A stretch of DNA of 64,000 bases, taken from positions 62,001 through 126,000 of the forward strand of contig NZ_MKCT01000050.1 of the NCBI RefSeq assembly GCF_001855555.1, read 5' to 3'. This document shows positions 8,790-17,371 of this stretch, piece by piece. The DNA comes from Chromobacterium sphagni. Its GTDB lineage: Bacteria; Pseudomonadota; Gammaproteobacteria; Burkholderiales; Chromobacteriaceae. The notes beneath the pieces are model-generated. The model was not told the origin of the DNA. It did not search any database and saw only the letters and a list, made by a program, of their open reading frames with translations. The number at the start of each line of letters is the position of its first letter. Positions within the stretch are counted from its first letter, which is position 1. Both the position numbers and the translations under genes were made by a program.

Positions 8790-9524
8790 TTACTTGGCTT
8801 TCAGCAGCTCTTCGATGTCGCTGCCGTCGATCGCGCCCGGCACCAGCCTGCCGTTGGCGAACACCAGCGCCGGCGTGCCTGTGACGCCCAGCTTCTCGCC
8901 CAGCGCCTGGATCTTGTCCAGCGCGCTGGTATCGCAATTATCCGCGCCGGTCAGCGGCTTGCCGTCGCGCATGAAGGCGGTCCAGACCGCTGGCTTGTCG
9001 CTGGAACACCAGATCTGCTTGGACTTGCGCATCGCGTCCGGGTGCAACTGGGTCAGCGGATAGAGGAAGGTGTAGATGGTGACGTTGTCGATGTCCTTCA
9101 GGCTTTCGCGCTCAAGCTTCTTGCAGTACGGGCAATCCGGATCAGTGAAGACCGCCATCTTGCGCTCGCCCTTGCCGCGCACGTCCTTGAACGCGTACTG
9201 GAACGGCAGCGAATTGAAGTCCACCTTGGACAGTTCGGCCATCCTCTTCTCGGTCAGGCTTTCCTTGGTCTTGGTGTCGATCAGGTCGCCGACGAACAGG
9301 TAGCTGGCGTCGCTGTTGGTGTACACCACCTGCTTGCCGTCCACCACCAGCTCGTAGATGCCCTTGACCGGCGTGGCGCTGACACTCTTCACCTGCTTGC
9401 CCGGAAAGTGTTCCGCGAAGGCCTTCTTCACGTCGTCGAGGTTGCCGCCGGCGGCCTGAGAGCAGGCGGCCAGCGACATCAGCATCGCGCTGGCCAGCGC
9501 CAGCGACTTCAATCTTGTCTTCAT
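8790..9524 (-). CDS. dsbC: Thiol:disulfide interchange protein DsbC
   Basis: A 244-residue periplasmic disulfide isomerase. After the N-terminal signal come the DsbC/G dimerisation domain (about 25-95, including VKGIYELVVDGKQVVYTNSD) and a thioredoxin-fold catalytic domain with the CPYC active site (FTDPDCPYCKKLE). A second cysteine pair and the cis-proline loop (GVTGTPALVFANGR) are also present. DsbC repairs wrongly paired disulfides and is kept reduced by DsbD. The signal ends in SLAAC, which fits a lipobox as well as a signal peptidase I site after SQA, so a lipoprotein form is possible. It lies directly downstream of the ubiquinone hydroxylase genes (17-bp gap), possibly in one operon. 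Confidence 0.93.
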   Translation of the reverse strand: MKTRLKSLALASAMLMSLAACSQAAGGNLDDVKKAFAEHFPGKQVKSVSATPVKGIYELVVDGKQVVYTNSDASYLFVGDLIDTKTKESLTEKRMAELSKVDFNSLPFQYAFKDVRGKGERKMAVFTDPDCPYCKKLERESLKDIDNVTIYTFLYPLTQLHPDAMRKSKQIWCSSDKPAVWTAFMRDGKPLTGADNCDTSALDKIQALGEKLGVTGTPALVFANGRLVPGAIDGSDIEELLKAK

Positions 9525-9541
9525 CAAGTGTCCTTTGAGGA

Positions 9542-10693
9542 TCAGTATCCAATCGCCTGCCTGGCGAACCGCCGCTTCAGTGGCGAACAGCAGTTGGTCA
9601 GGGACAGGCCGGTATTGCGCAGCCATGGCAGGCCGGGCAGTTTGGCATGGAACAGCCGGTACAGGCTGTCACAGCCGATTTGCATCGTAGTGACCGCTTC
9701 GCGGCGTTGGCGCTGGTAGCGGCGCAGCAGCATCCAGTCGCCGCAGTCGGGCGCCGCTTGCAGCAGGGCCGCCAGCTGCGCCGCGTCCTGAAAGCCCAGG
9801 TTGACCCCCTGGCCGGCCAGCGGATGGACGGTATGGGCGGCATCGCCCACCAGTGCCACTCTTTCCGCCACCACGGCTTCGGGCTGGACCAGCCGCAGCG
9901 GAAAGGCCGCGGCAGCCGTCAGGGTGGCGAACGCGCCCAACTGATGGCCGCCGGCGGCGGCTACCTTGTCGGCCAGCGCTTCGGGCGGCAGCTCCAGCAA
10001 AGATTGCGGATCAGATGTGGACCAGACCATGGAGATTCGGTTCCCCGCCATCGGCAGCCAGGCCAGAATACTGTCGCCGGTGAACCATTGCCGCGCCACC
10101 TGGCCATGCGGCTTCTCGCAGGTGAAGTTGGCCACCACTCCGCTCTGGCCGTATGGCTTGACGCTGGCGGCAAGGCCCAGCTGGCCGCGCACCCAGGAGT
10201 TGGCGCCGTCGGCGCCCACCAGCAGCTCGGCGCTCAGCAGCCGGCCATCGTCCAAGACCAGCCGCGCCTCGGAAGCGGTGGTGCTCAACGATTGCGCCTG
10301 GCAGTCGCCGATGCAATCGACTTCGCTGTCGGCCAGTTGCCGCCACAGCGCCGCCTGCAACCAACGGTTTTCCACGATCCAGGCCAGCGCGTCGGCATCG
10401 GCGTCGCGCGCGGAAAATTCGATTCGTCCGCCGGCGTCGCCGCAGACATCCATCGCGGCGATGATGCCTATCCGTTCCATGCCAGGCCAGGCACCCATGC
10501 CTTCCAGGAAACGGCGGTTGGCCGGACTCACCGCATAAATGCGCGCGTCCCAGCCCTGCTCCAATTCGTTACATTGCGCCGGGCGCGGCTCCAGCAGGGC
10601 CACCCGCTTGCCGGCGCGCGACAAGGCCAGCGCCAGGCTGGCGCCCACCAGGCCGCCGCCGACTATGATTGCGTGGTATTGACTGTCTCGCAT
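9542..10693 (-). CDS. FAD-dependent ubiquinone biosynthesis hydroxylase (UbiF/UbiI/UbiM type)
   Basis: A 383-residue flavoprotein monooxygenase of the UbiH/COQ6 family. The dinucleotide fold VGGGLVGASLALAL is at residues about 10-23, the DG motif is in LLVGADGANSWVRGQLG, and the second FAD motif reads VALVGDAAHTVHPLAGQGVNLGFQD. Enzymes of this family hydroxylate the ubiquinone ring at C1, C5 or C6. Because the adjacent upstream gene is a typical UbiH, this one probably supplies another ring position. The motifs do not decide between UbiF, UbiI and UbiM. The ATG at 10693 follows the ubiH stop by 4 bp; a longer upstream start would overlap ubiH. Confidence 0.85.
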   Translation of the reverse strand: MRDSQYHAIIVGGGLVGASLALALSRAGKRVALLEPRPAQCNELEQGWDARIYAVSPANRRFLEGMGAWPGMERIGIIAAMDVCGDAGGRIEFSARDADADALAWIVENRWLQAALWRQLADSEVDCIGDCQAQSLSTTASEARLVLDDGRLLSAELLVGADGANSWVRGQLGLAASVKPYGQSGVVANFTCEKPHGQVARQWFTGDSILAWLPMAGNRISMVWSTSDPQSLLELPPEALADKVAAAGGHQLGAFATLTAAAAFPLRLVQPEAVVAERVALVGDAAHTVHPLAGQGVNLGFQDAAQLAALLQAAPDCGDWMLLRRYQRQRREAVTTMQIGCDSLYRLFHAKLPGLPWLRNTGLSLTNCCSPLKRRFARQAIGY

Positions 10694-10697
10694 CCGT

Positions 10698-11867
10698 TTA
10701 TCCTTGCACGCCGAACACCAGATGGCCGGCAAATGCGCGGCGCAGCGGCGGTATCACGTCCAGCGCGGTCATGCCCAGGCCGCGCAAGGTGTTCAGCAAG
10801 GGATGGTGGCCGTCAAACAGCTTGATCAGGCCATGGGTGAAGCCCACCACCACGTGGCTGTCCAGCTTGCGGGCGGCGGCGTAACGCTTCAGCGCCGCCG
10901 GATCGCCGGCGTCGGCCGCGCCCTCCAGCGCGCGTGCGAGGCCCACGGCGTCGCGCAGCCCCAGGTTCAGGCCTTGCGCCGCAACCGGGTGCATGGTCTG
11001 GGCGGCGTTGCCTATCAGCACCACCCGGCCGCTGGCCACCTTGTTGAGCTGCCGCAGCGCCAGCGGAAAACTGGCGCGCGGACCGATGCCCAATATGCGG
11101 CCTTGGCGCTCGCCGAAGGCTTGCTGCAATTCAGCGCGCAATCCGGCCTCGTCGCCGCCCACCAGCTTTGCCGCATCGCCCTGGCTGCGCGTCCATACCA
11201 GCATGTAGCCCTCGCCGTGCGGCAGCAATGCGAATGGTCCGCTGTCGGCGAAGCGCTCATAGGCCACGCCCTTGGCCGGCAGCTCGGTCTCTATCTCGGC
11301 CAGTACCGCACACTGGTGGTAATCATGCTCCAGGCGGCGGACGCAGGGCAGCGTTTCCGCCAGCGCGCCGCCTTCGGCCAGCACCAGCAGCCGGCCGGTC
11401 AACAGCCGCGCGCCGTCCGGCGTCTCCACTTCGGCGCAGGCGTATTCGCTCAGGCTCTTCACCGATGTCACCCGACTTTGCCACAGCACCTGCACCCCGG
11501 CCCGGTCCAGCACCTCGGCCAGGCTTGCCACCAGCGCCGGGTAGTCCACCACCACGCCCAGATGCGGCAGCTGCAGATCCTCCTTGTCCAGCCGGGTGCG
11601 GCCGCAGCTGCCCTGCTGCGACACGTGCACCGTGTCGATCACCGTTGCCGGCAGCGCGTCCGGCCAGGCGCCGGCTTCGGCCAGTTGCTCGCGGCTGTGC
11701 CAGGACAGCGCCAGCGCGCGGGCGTCGCGCACCGCGGCGTCGCGCGCGCGCGCCTCCACCAGCAGCACACTGCGGCCCTGCCGCGCCAGCCGCAGCGCCG
11801 CCAGCGCGCCAACCGGGCCGCCGCCGACGATCAACACATCGGCGTGTTCGCTCGTTCTCGCTTGCAT
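10698..11867 (-). CDS. ubiH: 2-octaprenyl-6-methoxyphenol hydroxylase UbiH
   Basis: A 389-residue FAD monooxygenase. The N-terminal GxGxxG fold is LIVGGGPVGALAALRLA. The second FAD motif is LIGNAAQTMHPVAAQGLNLG, with GN in place of the usual GD, which is the hallmark of UbiH (GNAAQTLHP in E. coli). The central DG motif is degenerate (LVLAEGGALAETL). UbiH hydroxylates C4 of the octaprenyl ring in aerobic ubiquinone synthesis, within the soluble Ubi complex. The order pepP-ubiH-second hydroxylase with 4-bp spacings is the same arrangement seen in E. coli and many relatives. Confidence 0.9.
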   Translation of the reverse strand: MQARTSEHADVLIVGGGPVGALAALRLARQGRSVLLVEARARDAAVRDARALALSWHSREQLAEAGAWPDALPATVIDTVHVSQQGSCGRTRLDKEDLQLPHLGVVVDYPALVASLAEVLDRAGVQVLWQSRVTSVKSLSEYACAEVETPDGARLLTGRLLVLAEGGALAETLPCVRRLEHDYHQCAVLAEIETELPAKGVAYERFADSGPFALLPHGEGYMLVWTRSQGDAAKLVGGDEAGLRAELQQAFGERQGRILGIGPRASFPLALRQLNKVASGRVVLIGNAAQTMHPVAAQGLNLGLRDAVGLARALEGAADAGDPAALKRYAAARKLDSHVVVGFTHGLIKLFDGHHPLLNTLRGLGMTALDVIPPLRRAFAGHLVFGVQG

Positions 11868-11871
11868 ATTC

Positions 11872-13167
11872 TCAATCTCCGCGCATCAGCGCCTCGATCT
11901 CGTCGATCTGTTTAGGCACTGCTGCGGTATACACTTCATTGCCATCCGCCGTCACCAGCACATCGTCCTCGATGCGGATGCCGATGTTGTGGAAGGCCTC
12001 CGGCACGCCGGGCGCCGGGCGGATGTACAGGCCCGGCTCCACCGTGGTGCACATTCCGGGCTGGTAGCCGCGCCACTGGCCGTGCAGCTTGCGCTGGCCG
12101 ACGTCGTGCACGTCCAGCCCTATCATGTGGCCGATGCCGTGCATGTAGAACTGGCGGTAGCTGCCGGATTCGATCACGCCGTCCACGCTGCCACTCAGCA
12201 AGCCCAGGTCCAGCATGCCCTGCGCCAGCACCTTGAGCGCCGCCTCGCCTGGCGCGTTCCACAACGCGCCGGGACGCACCGCGGCGATGCCGGCCAACTC
12301 CGCCGCCAGCACCACCTGGTAGACGTCGCGCTGCGCCGCGCTGAAGCGGCCGCCCACCGGGAAGGTTCGGGTGATGTCGCCGGCGTAGCCTTCGAGCTCG
12401 CAGCCGGCGTCTATCAGCAGCAGCTCGCCATCGTTGAGGCGAGCGTTGTTGGCGGCGTAATGCAAGGTACAAGCATTGGCGCCGCCGGCGACGATGCTCT
12501 CATAGGCCGGATAGCGCGCGCCGCGGCGGATGAAGGCGCGCAGAATCTCCGCCTCCACCTCGTATTCGAACATGCCGGGCCGGACCGCCTGCATCGCCTT
12601 GATGTGGCCGACGGCGGAGATGTCCCCGGCACGGCGCAACAAGGCGATCTCGGCTTCGTCCTTGACCATGCGCATCTCGTCCAGCAAGGCGCGCAAGTCC
12701 CCATAATGCGCAGGCGCGCGCGCGCCGCTGCGGGAACGCTGGCGCACGCTGTCCAGCCAGCGATTGACGCGGCGGTCGAAGGCCTCGTCGTGGCCCAACG
12801 GCCACCACAGCTGATTGCTGTCGGCCAGCAGGTCCGGAATCCGCTCGGCCATCTCGTCCAGCGGATAAGCCTCGTCGAAACCGAACGCCTCGCGCGCGCC
12901 ATCCGGCCCGTGGCGGAAGCCGTCCCAGATTTCCATAGCGGGATTCTTGGCGCGGCAGAACAGGACCGACTTGCCGCTGCGGCCATCCAGCAGCAGCACC
13001 GCTTCCGGCTCGATGAAACCGGTCAGGTAGAGGAAGTAGCTGTCGGCGCGGTAAGGATAGTGGCTGTCGGCATTGCGCACCGCTTCCGGCGCGGTGGACA
13101 GCAGCGCCACACCGTCGCCCATGATGGACAACAGGCGGTTGCGGCGCTCTGCGTGCGGCTGATACAT
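11872..13167 (-). CDS. pepP: Xaa-Pro aminopeptidase
   Basis: A 431-residue M24B metallopeptidase that removes N-terminal residues preceding proline. The N-terminal AMP_N domain (about 1-130) is followed by the pita-bread catalytic domain. The metal ligands are visible: Asp in LLLIDAGCELEGYAGDITRTF (two Asp), His in MHGIGHMIGLDVHDVG, and Glu in CTTVEPGLYI and GIRIEDDVLVT. It is the first gene of the pepP-ubiH-hydroxylase run. The ATG at 13167 (MYQPHAERR) was chosen as it matches the family start; the upstream in-frame extension looks non-coding and runs into the yebC terminator. Confidence 0.94.
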   Translation of the reverse strand: MYQPHAERRNRLLSIMGDGVALLSTAPEAVRNADSHYPYRADSYFLYLTGFIEPEAVLLLDGRSGKSVLFCRAKNPAMEIWDGFRHGPDGAREAFGFDEAYPLDEMAERIPDLLADSNQLWWPLGHDEAFDRRVNRWLDSVRQRSRSGARAPAHYGDLRALLDEMRMVKDEAEIALLRRAGDISAVGHIKAMQAVRPGMFEYEVEAEILRAFIRRGARYPAYESIVAGGANACTLHYAANNARLNDGELLLIDAGCELEGYAGDITRTFPVGGRFSAAQRDVYQVVLAAELAGIAAVRPGALWNAPGEAALKVLAQGMLDLGLLSGSVDGVIESGSYRQFYMHGIGHMIGLDVHDVGQRKLHGQWRGYQPGMCTTVEPGLYIRPAPGVPEAFHNIGIRIEDDVLVTADGNEVYTAAVPKQIDEIEALMRGD

Positions 13168-13273
13168 GTTCGGCTTTCCCCGGCGGACCTTGCGCGGCAG
13201 TGGCAAAAACGCCAGTTTACACCCTGGCAGGCAAGCCCCCAAGCCTGCCGCGCCAATGCGCAAGGACGACGGC

Positions 13274-13300
13274 ATGAAAAAACCCGGCTTGGCCGGGTTT
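13274..13300 (-). terminator. Terminator of yebC
   Basis: On the minus strand a 9-bp stem (AAACCCGGC with GCCGGGTTT, loop of three) runs straight into six T residues. It lies 37 bp beyond the yebC stop codon and upstream of pepP. Confidence 0.88.
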
Positions 13301-13336
13301 GGGGTGCCTGCGCCGGATGGCTGCGCGATGGCGCGC

Positions 13337-14062
13337 TTATTCGTCCAGCACCGCGGAAGTGTAGACATCCTGCACGTCGTCCAGATCCTCCAGCGCGTCC
13401 AGCAGCTTCTGCATGCGGGCCGCGTCTTCGCCGGAGAGCTCGGTGTCGTTCTCGGCGCGCATGGTCACCTCGCCCATTTCGGCCTTGAAGCCCTTGGCCT
13501 CCAGCGTCGCCTTGATGTCGGTGAATTCGTACGGCCCGGTGATCACTTCGATGGAACCGTCGTCGCTGCCGACCACATCGTCGGCGCCGGCTTCCAGCGC
13601 CGCTTCCATCAGCGCGTCTTCGTCCACCCCCGGCGCGAACACCAGGTAGCCGCAATGCTTGAACTGGAAGGACACGCAACCGTCGGTGCCCATATTGCCG
13701 CCGTACTTGGAGAAGGCGTGGCGCACGTCGGCGACGGTGCGGGTCTTGTTGTCGGTCAGGCAATCCACCATCACCGCCGCGCCGGCGATGCCGTAGCCTT
13801 CGTAGCGGCACTCGACGTAATCGACGCCTTCCAACTGGCCGGTGCCGCGTTTGACCGCGTTCTCGATATTGTCCTTGGGCATGGACTCGGCCTTGGCCTT
13901 TTCCACCGCCAGGCGCAAGCGCGGGTTCATGTTGACATCGCCGCCGCCCATCTTGGCGGCAACGGTGATTTCCTTGATCAGGCGGGTGAAGATCTTGCCA
14001 CGTTTGGCATCCTGGCGACCCTTGCGGTGCTGGATGTTAGCCCATTTACTGTGACCTGCCAT
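13337..14062 (-). CDS. yebC: YebC/PmpR-family DNA-binding or translation-associated protein
   Basis: A 241-residue protein with the invariant family N-terminus [20 protein letters not shown] and the conserved central and C-terminal blocks ([25 protein letters not shown]). The family was described as transcriptional regulators (PmpR in Pseudomonas); more recent work links members to relief of ribosome stalling. It appears monocistronic with its own terminator at 13274-13300. It sits just downstream of the flagellar fliR gene but shows no functional link to it. Confidence 0.95.
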   Translation of the reverse strand: MAGHSKWANIQHRKGRQDAKRGKIFTRLIKEITVAAKMGGGDVNMNPRLRLAVEKAKAESMPKDNIENAVKRGTGQLEGVDYVECRYEGYGIAGAAVMVDCLTDNKTRTVADVRHAFSKYGGNMGTDGCVSFQFKHCGYLVFAPGVDEDALMEAALEAGADDVVGSDDGSIEVITGPYEFTDIKATLEAKGFKAEMGEVTMRAENDTELSGEDAARMQKLLDALEDLDDVQDVYTSAVLDE

Positions 14063-14160
14063 ATTTGCCTCTGTCTGTTATCTGGTTCCGACGAACCCAA
14101 TCGTCCAAAAATCGCGGTATTTTAGCAGAAAGCCGGCACCGTCTACGAATATCGGCGCCG

Positions 14161-14937
14161 CTACTTCGCCTGCAGCATTTTCAGCATCATCTCGAAACCG
14201 GCGCGGTACATCTGCTCGATCGCCGGCACCATCATCGGCAGCGTCAGGTAGAAAGCGCCGAAGCCCACCATGATGGTCAGGGGAAAGCCGAAAGAGAAGA
14301 TGTTGAACTGCGGCGCCGCCCGCGTCATCACCCCGATGGCCAGGTTGGTGATCAGCAACGCCCCTATCACCGGCATCGCCAGCCACACGCCCCACTCCAC
14401 CAGGTGCGTTCCCCACAGCGCCAGCGCCTTGATCCCGACCGCCGGCATCGACATGCCTATCGGCAGCACGCGGAAGCTTTCCACCAGCGTCTGCAGCACC
14501 ACATGATGGCCATCGAAGGACAGGAACAGGAAAAAGGTGAACAGCGACAGCATCTGCGACAGCACCGGCACCTGGGCCGCGTGGACCGGGTCGAAGAACA
14601 TCGCGAAACCCAGGCCGGTCTGCGCGCCGATGATGAATCCCGTCAGCTCCACCGCACTGATCACGATGCGCATCACGAAACCCATCGCCAAGCCGATCAA
14701 CAGCTGTTGCAACAGGATGGCGATGCCGGCGGCGGAAACCAGCGGCACCGTCGGCAACGGCGGCAGCATCGGCGCGATCATCACGGTCAGAATCAGCGCA
14801 AAACCGACTTTGAAGCTGCGCGGCACGCCGCGGTAGGCGAACAGCGGCTCGGCCAGGAACAGGCCGATGATGCGGGCGAAGGGCCAGACGAAAGCCCCTA
14901 CCAGCGCGTTGATCTGCACATCGCTTATCGTCAGCAT
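14161..14937 (-). CDS. fliR: Flagellar export apparatus protein FliR
   Basis: A 258-residue polytopic membrane protein of the flagellar type III export gate, last gene of the flagellar block. About six hydrophobic helices span residues 15-245. Family stretches include FARIIGLFLAEPLFAYRGVP, GFIIGAQTGLGFAMFFDP and the C-terminal MVPAIEQMYRAGFE. FliR assembles with FliP and FliQ into the helical gate complex in the MS ring. Its ATG overlaps the fliQ stop by one base (TGATG), indicating coupled translation. Confidence 0.95.
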   Translation of the reverse strand: MLTISDVQINALVGAFVWPFARIIGLFLAEPLFAYRGVPRSFKVGFALILTVMIAPMLPPLPTVPLVSAAGIAILLQQLLIGLAMGFVMRIVISAVELTGFIIGAQTGLGFAMFFDPVHAAQVPVLSQMLSLFTFFLFLSFDGHHVVLQTLVESFRVLPIGMSMPAVGIKALALWGTHLVEWGVWLAMPVIGALLITNLAIGVMTRAAPQFNIFSFGFPLTIMVGFGAFYLTLPMMVPAIEQMYRAGFEMMLKMLQAK

Positions 14938-15206
14938 CAGCCGATCACGTTGGGTATGCTCTGAAACAGGCGGGTGGTGTATTCGATCAGCGTATTGAGC
15001 ATCCACGGCCCGGCCAGCACCAGCACCAGGAACATCGACAATAGCTTGGGGATGAAGGTGAGCGTCATCTCGTTGATCTGGGTGGCCGCCTGCAGGATGC
15101 TGACCAGCAGGCCCACCAGCAAGGATGTCAGCAGCACCGGCGCCGACACGATGATCAGGATGTACAAGGCGTTCTGCACGATGCTGATGATGAGTTCCGG
15201 CGTCAT
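14937..15206 (-). CDS. fliQ: Flagellar export apparatus protein FliQ
   Basis: An 89-residue, two-helix membrane protein of standard FliQ length: MTPELIISIVQNALYILIIV at the N-terminus, then the LLVGLLVSILQAATQINEMT loop characteristic of the family and a second hydrophobic segment (about 50-72). It forms the outer ring of the FliPQR export gate. Unusually, its start overlaps the stop of a GNAT acetyltransferase gene by four bases (ATGA), instead of following fliP directly. Confidence 0.95.
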   Translation of the reverse strand: MTPELIISIVQNALYILIIVSAPVLLTSLLVGLLVSILQAATQINEMTLTFIPKLLSMFLVLVLAGPWMLNTLIEYTTRLFQSIPNVIG

Positions 15207-15709
15207 GTCGTTTCCTCCTGTTCCGGCTCGCGCCAGCCGCCTTTGGCCAGCAGCCAATTATCCAGCGCCACGCCCTGGCGATCGATGCGATTCGCGCGCA
15301 GCAGCTGGTAGCCCGCCCGCTCGAACACCGGCCGCGCAGCATGGCTGGCCCAGGCATGGAGGGCCGTCACGCCGTGTGCCGCGGCCTTCGATTCCAGTTC
15401 GGCCAGCATGCGGCCGGCCACGCCCTGCCGCCCGGCCCAGGGGGCGACGAACAGCATGTCGAATTGGCCATCGAAACTCAACCAGGCGAAGCCCGCCAGC
15501 CGGCCATCGCCGGCCACGGCCTTGCAGGCCCAGGAGCCGCCCAGCCGGCGCGCCCAGCTCTGCTCCCGCTCGTCGGTCCATCGCTCAAGCGGCACCCAGG
15601 CGCGGCACTGCTCCGCCGTATAGCATGCGCCGGCCAGGCCATGCACGCTGGCGCCGAACAGATGGTAGCAAGCGGGCAAATCGGCTGGGGTCAATTGTCG
15701 CAAGTCCAT
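15203..15709 (-). CDS. GNAT-family N-acetyltransferase inserted in fli operon
   Basis: A 168-residue protein with the GNAT fold. The strand and acetyl-CoA loop are recognisable at about residues 88-110 (FDMLFVAPWAGRQGVAGRML), where WAGRQGVAGRM is the Q/RxxGxG/A-type pyrophosphate-binding loop. The C-terminal region (FERAGYQLLRANRIDRQGV) is also typical, and the sequence resembles YafP/PA4866-like acetyltransferases of small substrates or proteins. The gene sits 2 bp after fliP and overlaps fliQ by 4 bp, on the same strand, so it is transcribed and translated with the export-gate genes. Its substrate is unknown; modification of a flagellar or chemotaxis protein is an inference from position only. 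Confidence 0.8.
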   Translation of the reverse strand: MDLRQLTPADLPACYHLFGASVHGLAGACYTAEQCRAWVPLERWTDEREQSWARRLGGSWACKAVAGDGRLAGFAWLSFDGQFDMLFVAPWAGRQGVAGRMLAELESKAAAHGVTALHAWASHAARPVFERAGYQLLRANRIDRQGVALDNWLLAKGGWREPEQEETT

Positions 15710-15711
15710 CG

Positions 15712-16464
15712 CTACCCCGTGTAGAAGCTCTGCACCAGCGAGCCCATCAGCAGCGTCCAACCGTCCACCAGCACAAACAGCATCATCTTGAACGGCAGCG
15801 AAATGGTGACTGGGGACACCATCATCATGCCCATCGCCATCAATATGCTGGCGACCACCAGGTCGATGATCATGAAGGGGATGAAGATCATGAAGCCGAT
15901 CTGGAAAGCGGTTTTCAGTTCGCTGATGGCGAAGGCCGGCACCAGCGTCTTCATCGACACCTCTTCCTTGGTCTGCGGCTTCGGCGATTGCGAAATCTCT
16001 ATGAAGAAGGCCAGGTCCTTTTCCCGCGTCTGCCGCAGCATGAAGGCCTTCATCGGCTTGCTGGCTTCGTCCAGCGCCTGGTTCATGCTGATCTTGTCGT
16101 CGGAGAACGGCACCCAGGCCTTGGCGTAGACCTGATCGAAAGTGGGACCCATCACGAATAGCGTCAGGAACAGCGCCAGGCCAACGATGACCTGGTTGGG
16201 CGGCGACTGAGTGGTGCCCAGCGCCTGGCGCAGCAGCGACAGCACGATCACGATGCGGGTGAAGGCTGTCATCATCAGCAGCATCGCCGGAATAAAGCCC
16301 AGCGCCGTCATGAACAACAGCATCTGCAGGCTGAGCGAGTAATTCTGCCCGCCGCCCTCGCCCGGCGTGCTGGTCATCAGCGGCAAGCCGATGGCGGCAT
16401 CCGCCAGCAAGGGAAACAGCAAAGCCCCGCTGGACAACAGGGCGATAACGGTAGCTTTTTTCAT
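15712..16464 (-). CDS. fliP: Flagellar export apparatus protein FliP
   Basis: A 250-residue core component of the flagellar export gate. It has a cleavable signal peptide (about 1-24), then the FliP signatures [19 protein letters not shown] (here [20 protein letters not shown]) and the C-terminal block [20 protein letters not shown]. About four membrane helices are visible. The ATG at 16464 overlaps the fliO TGA (TGATG); a GTG three bases upstream is possible but less likely. FliP and FliR form the 5:1 heart of the gate. Confidence 0.95.
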   Translation of the reverse strand: MKKATVIALLSSGALLFPLLADAAIGLPLMTSTPGEGGGQNYSLSLQMLLFMTALGFIPAMLLMMTAFTRIVIVLSLLRQALGTTQSPPNQVIVGLALFLTLFVMGPTFDQVYAKAWVPFSDDKISMNQALDEASKPMKAFMLRQTREKDLAFFIEISQSPKPQTKEEVSMKTLVPAFAISELKTAFQIGFMIFIPFMIIDLVVASILMAMGMMMVSPVTISLPFKMMLFVLVDGWTLLMGSLVQSFYTG

Positions 16465-16928
16465 CACGTGTCCTGCCGCCCCCGCAGCGGACGGCCTTTC
16501 TCCAGCGCCGCCTTCAGCCAGCGGGCGAATGGGTCGGCCGGCTCGGCAGGCGGCTGATCCGCCCCTTCAGGCCGCGGCATCTTGCTCAACAGGTTGACCT
16601 GGCTGGGCGTCACGCCCAGCACCAGCCACTCGCCCTCCAGCTCGACGATGACCACCCTCTCCTTCTGCCCGACCATGGTTCCGCCCACCACCCGCAGACG
16701 CCCCGCGGCTCCCATCACGCCGCCGGACAGCCGCTTGAACAGCCAGGCGACGCCGACGATGGCGCCCAGCACCACCGCCAGGCCCAGGATCACCTGCACC
16801 AGGCTGACAAAGGGGGAGGGAGCGGCCGCCGGCGCGACGGCCGGCGCCGCCATCAGCGGCGCCGATGCCAGAAAACAAAATGCGCCCCGCAGCGCCAGGC
16901 GCACTTTCGATGCTTGTGCCATGTCCAT
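16464..16928 (-). CDS. fliO: Flagellar biosynthesis protein FliO
   Basis: A 154-residue protein with a signal-like N-terminus (about 10-30), one strong transmembrane helix (about 45-67, [20 protein letters not shown]) and a cytoplasmic domain with the FliO pattern [29 protein letters not shown]. FliO is an accessory chaperone for FliP assembly and is the least conserved export-gate protein. The start ATG overlaps the fliN TAA (TAATG). A much longer open frame runs upstream antisense to nothing but inside fliN and is spurious. Confidence 0.9.
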   Translation of the reverse strand: MDMAQASKVRLALRGAFCFLASAPLMAAPAVAPAAAPSPFVSLVQVILGLAVVLGAIVGVAWLFKRLSGGVMGAAGRLRVVGGTMVGQKERVVIVELEGEWLVLGVTPSQVNLLSKMPRPEGADQPPAEPADPFARWLKAALEKGRPLRGRQDT

Positions 16929-17371
16929 TATTTCTGCAAACGGCGGATGCGCTCGGCCGGGGTGATGATGTCGGTCAGGCGGATGCCGAACTTGTCGTTG
17001 ACCACCACTACTTCGCCCTGGGCGATCAGGCAGCCGTTGACCAGCACGTCCATCGGCTCGCCGGCCATGCCGTCCAGCTCCACCACCGACCCCTGGGCCA
17101 GCTGCAGCAGGTTGCGGATGGCGATCTTGGTCCGGCCCAGCTCCACCGTCAGCTGTACCGGGATGTCCAGGATCATGTCCAGATTGGGCGGCCCGCCGGC
17201 GATGGCCACGCCCGCGCCTATCTCCTGGAACAGGTTCTGCGCCGGCACGGCCTCCTCGGCCGGAGGCGGCGCGTCGGCGACCTCCTGCTCGGCCATCGCC
17301 GCCGCCCAGTCGTCCATCGAGACTTCTTCTTCCGCGCCCGCGGCGCCGGCCTGCTGTTCTTCTTCGCTCAT
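16928..17371 (-). CDS. fliN: Flagellar motor switch protein FliN
   Basis: A 147-residue switch protein. An acidic, Ala/Glu-rich N-terminal half (about 1-60) precedes the SpoA (surface presentation of antigens) domain at about 65-140, including LDMILDIPVQLTVELGRTK, LAQGSVVELDGMAGEPMDVLVNG and the closing GIRLTDIITPAERIRRL. FliN forms the bottom of the C-ring with FliM and docks the FliH-FliI export complex. The start overlaps the fliM stop by four bases. Confidence 0.95.
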   Translation of the reverse strand: MSEEEQQAGAAGAEEEVSMDDWAAAMAEQEVADAPPPAEEAVPAQNLFQEIGAGVAIAGGPPNLDMILDIPVQLTVELGRTKIAIRNLLQLAQGSVVELDGMAGEPMDVLVNGCLIAQGEVVVVNDKFGIRLTDIITPAERIRRLQK

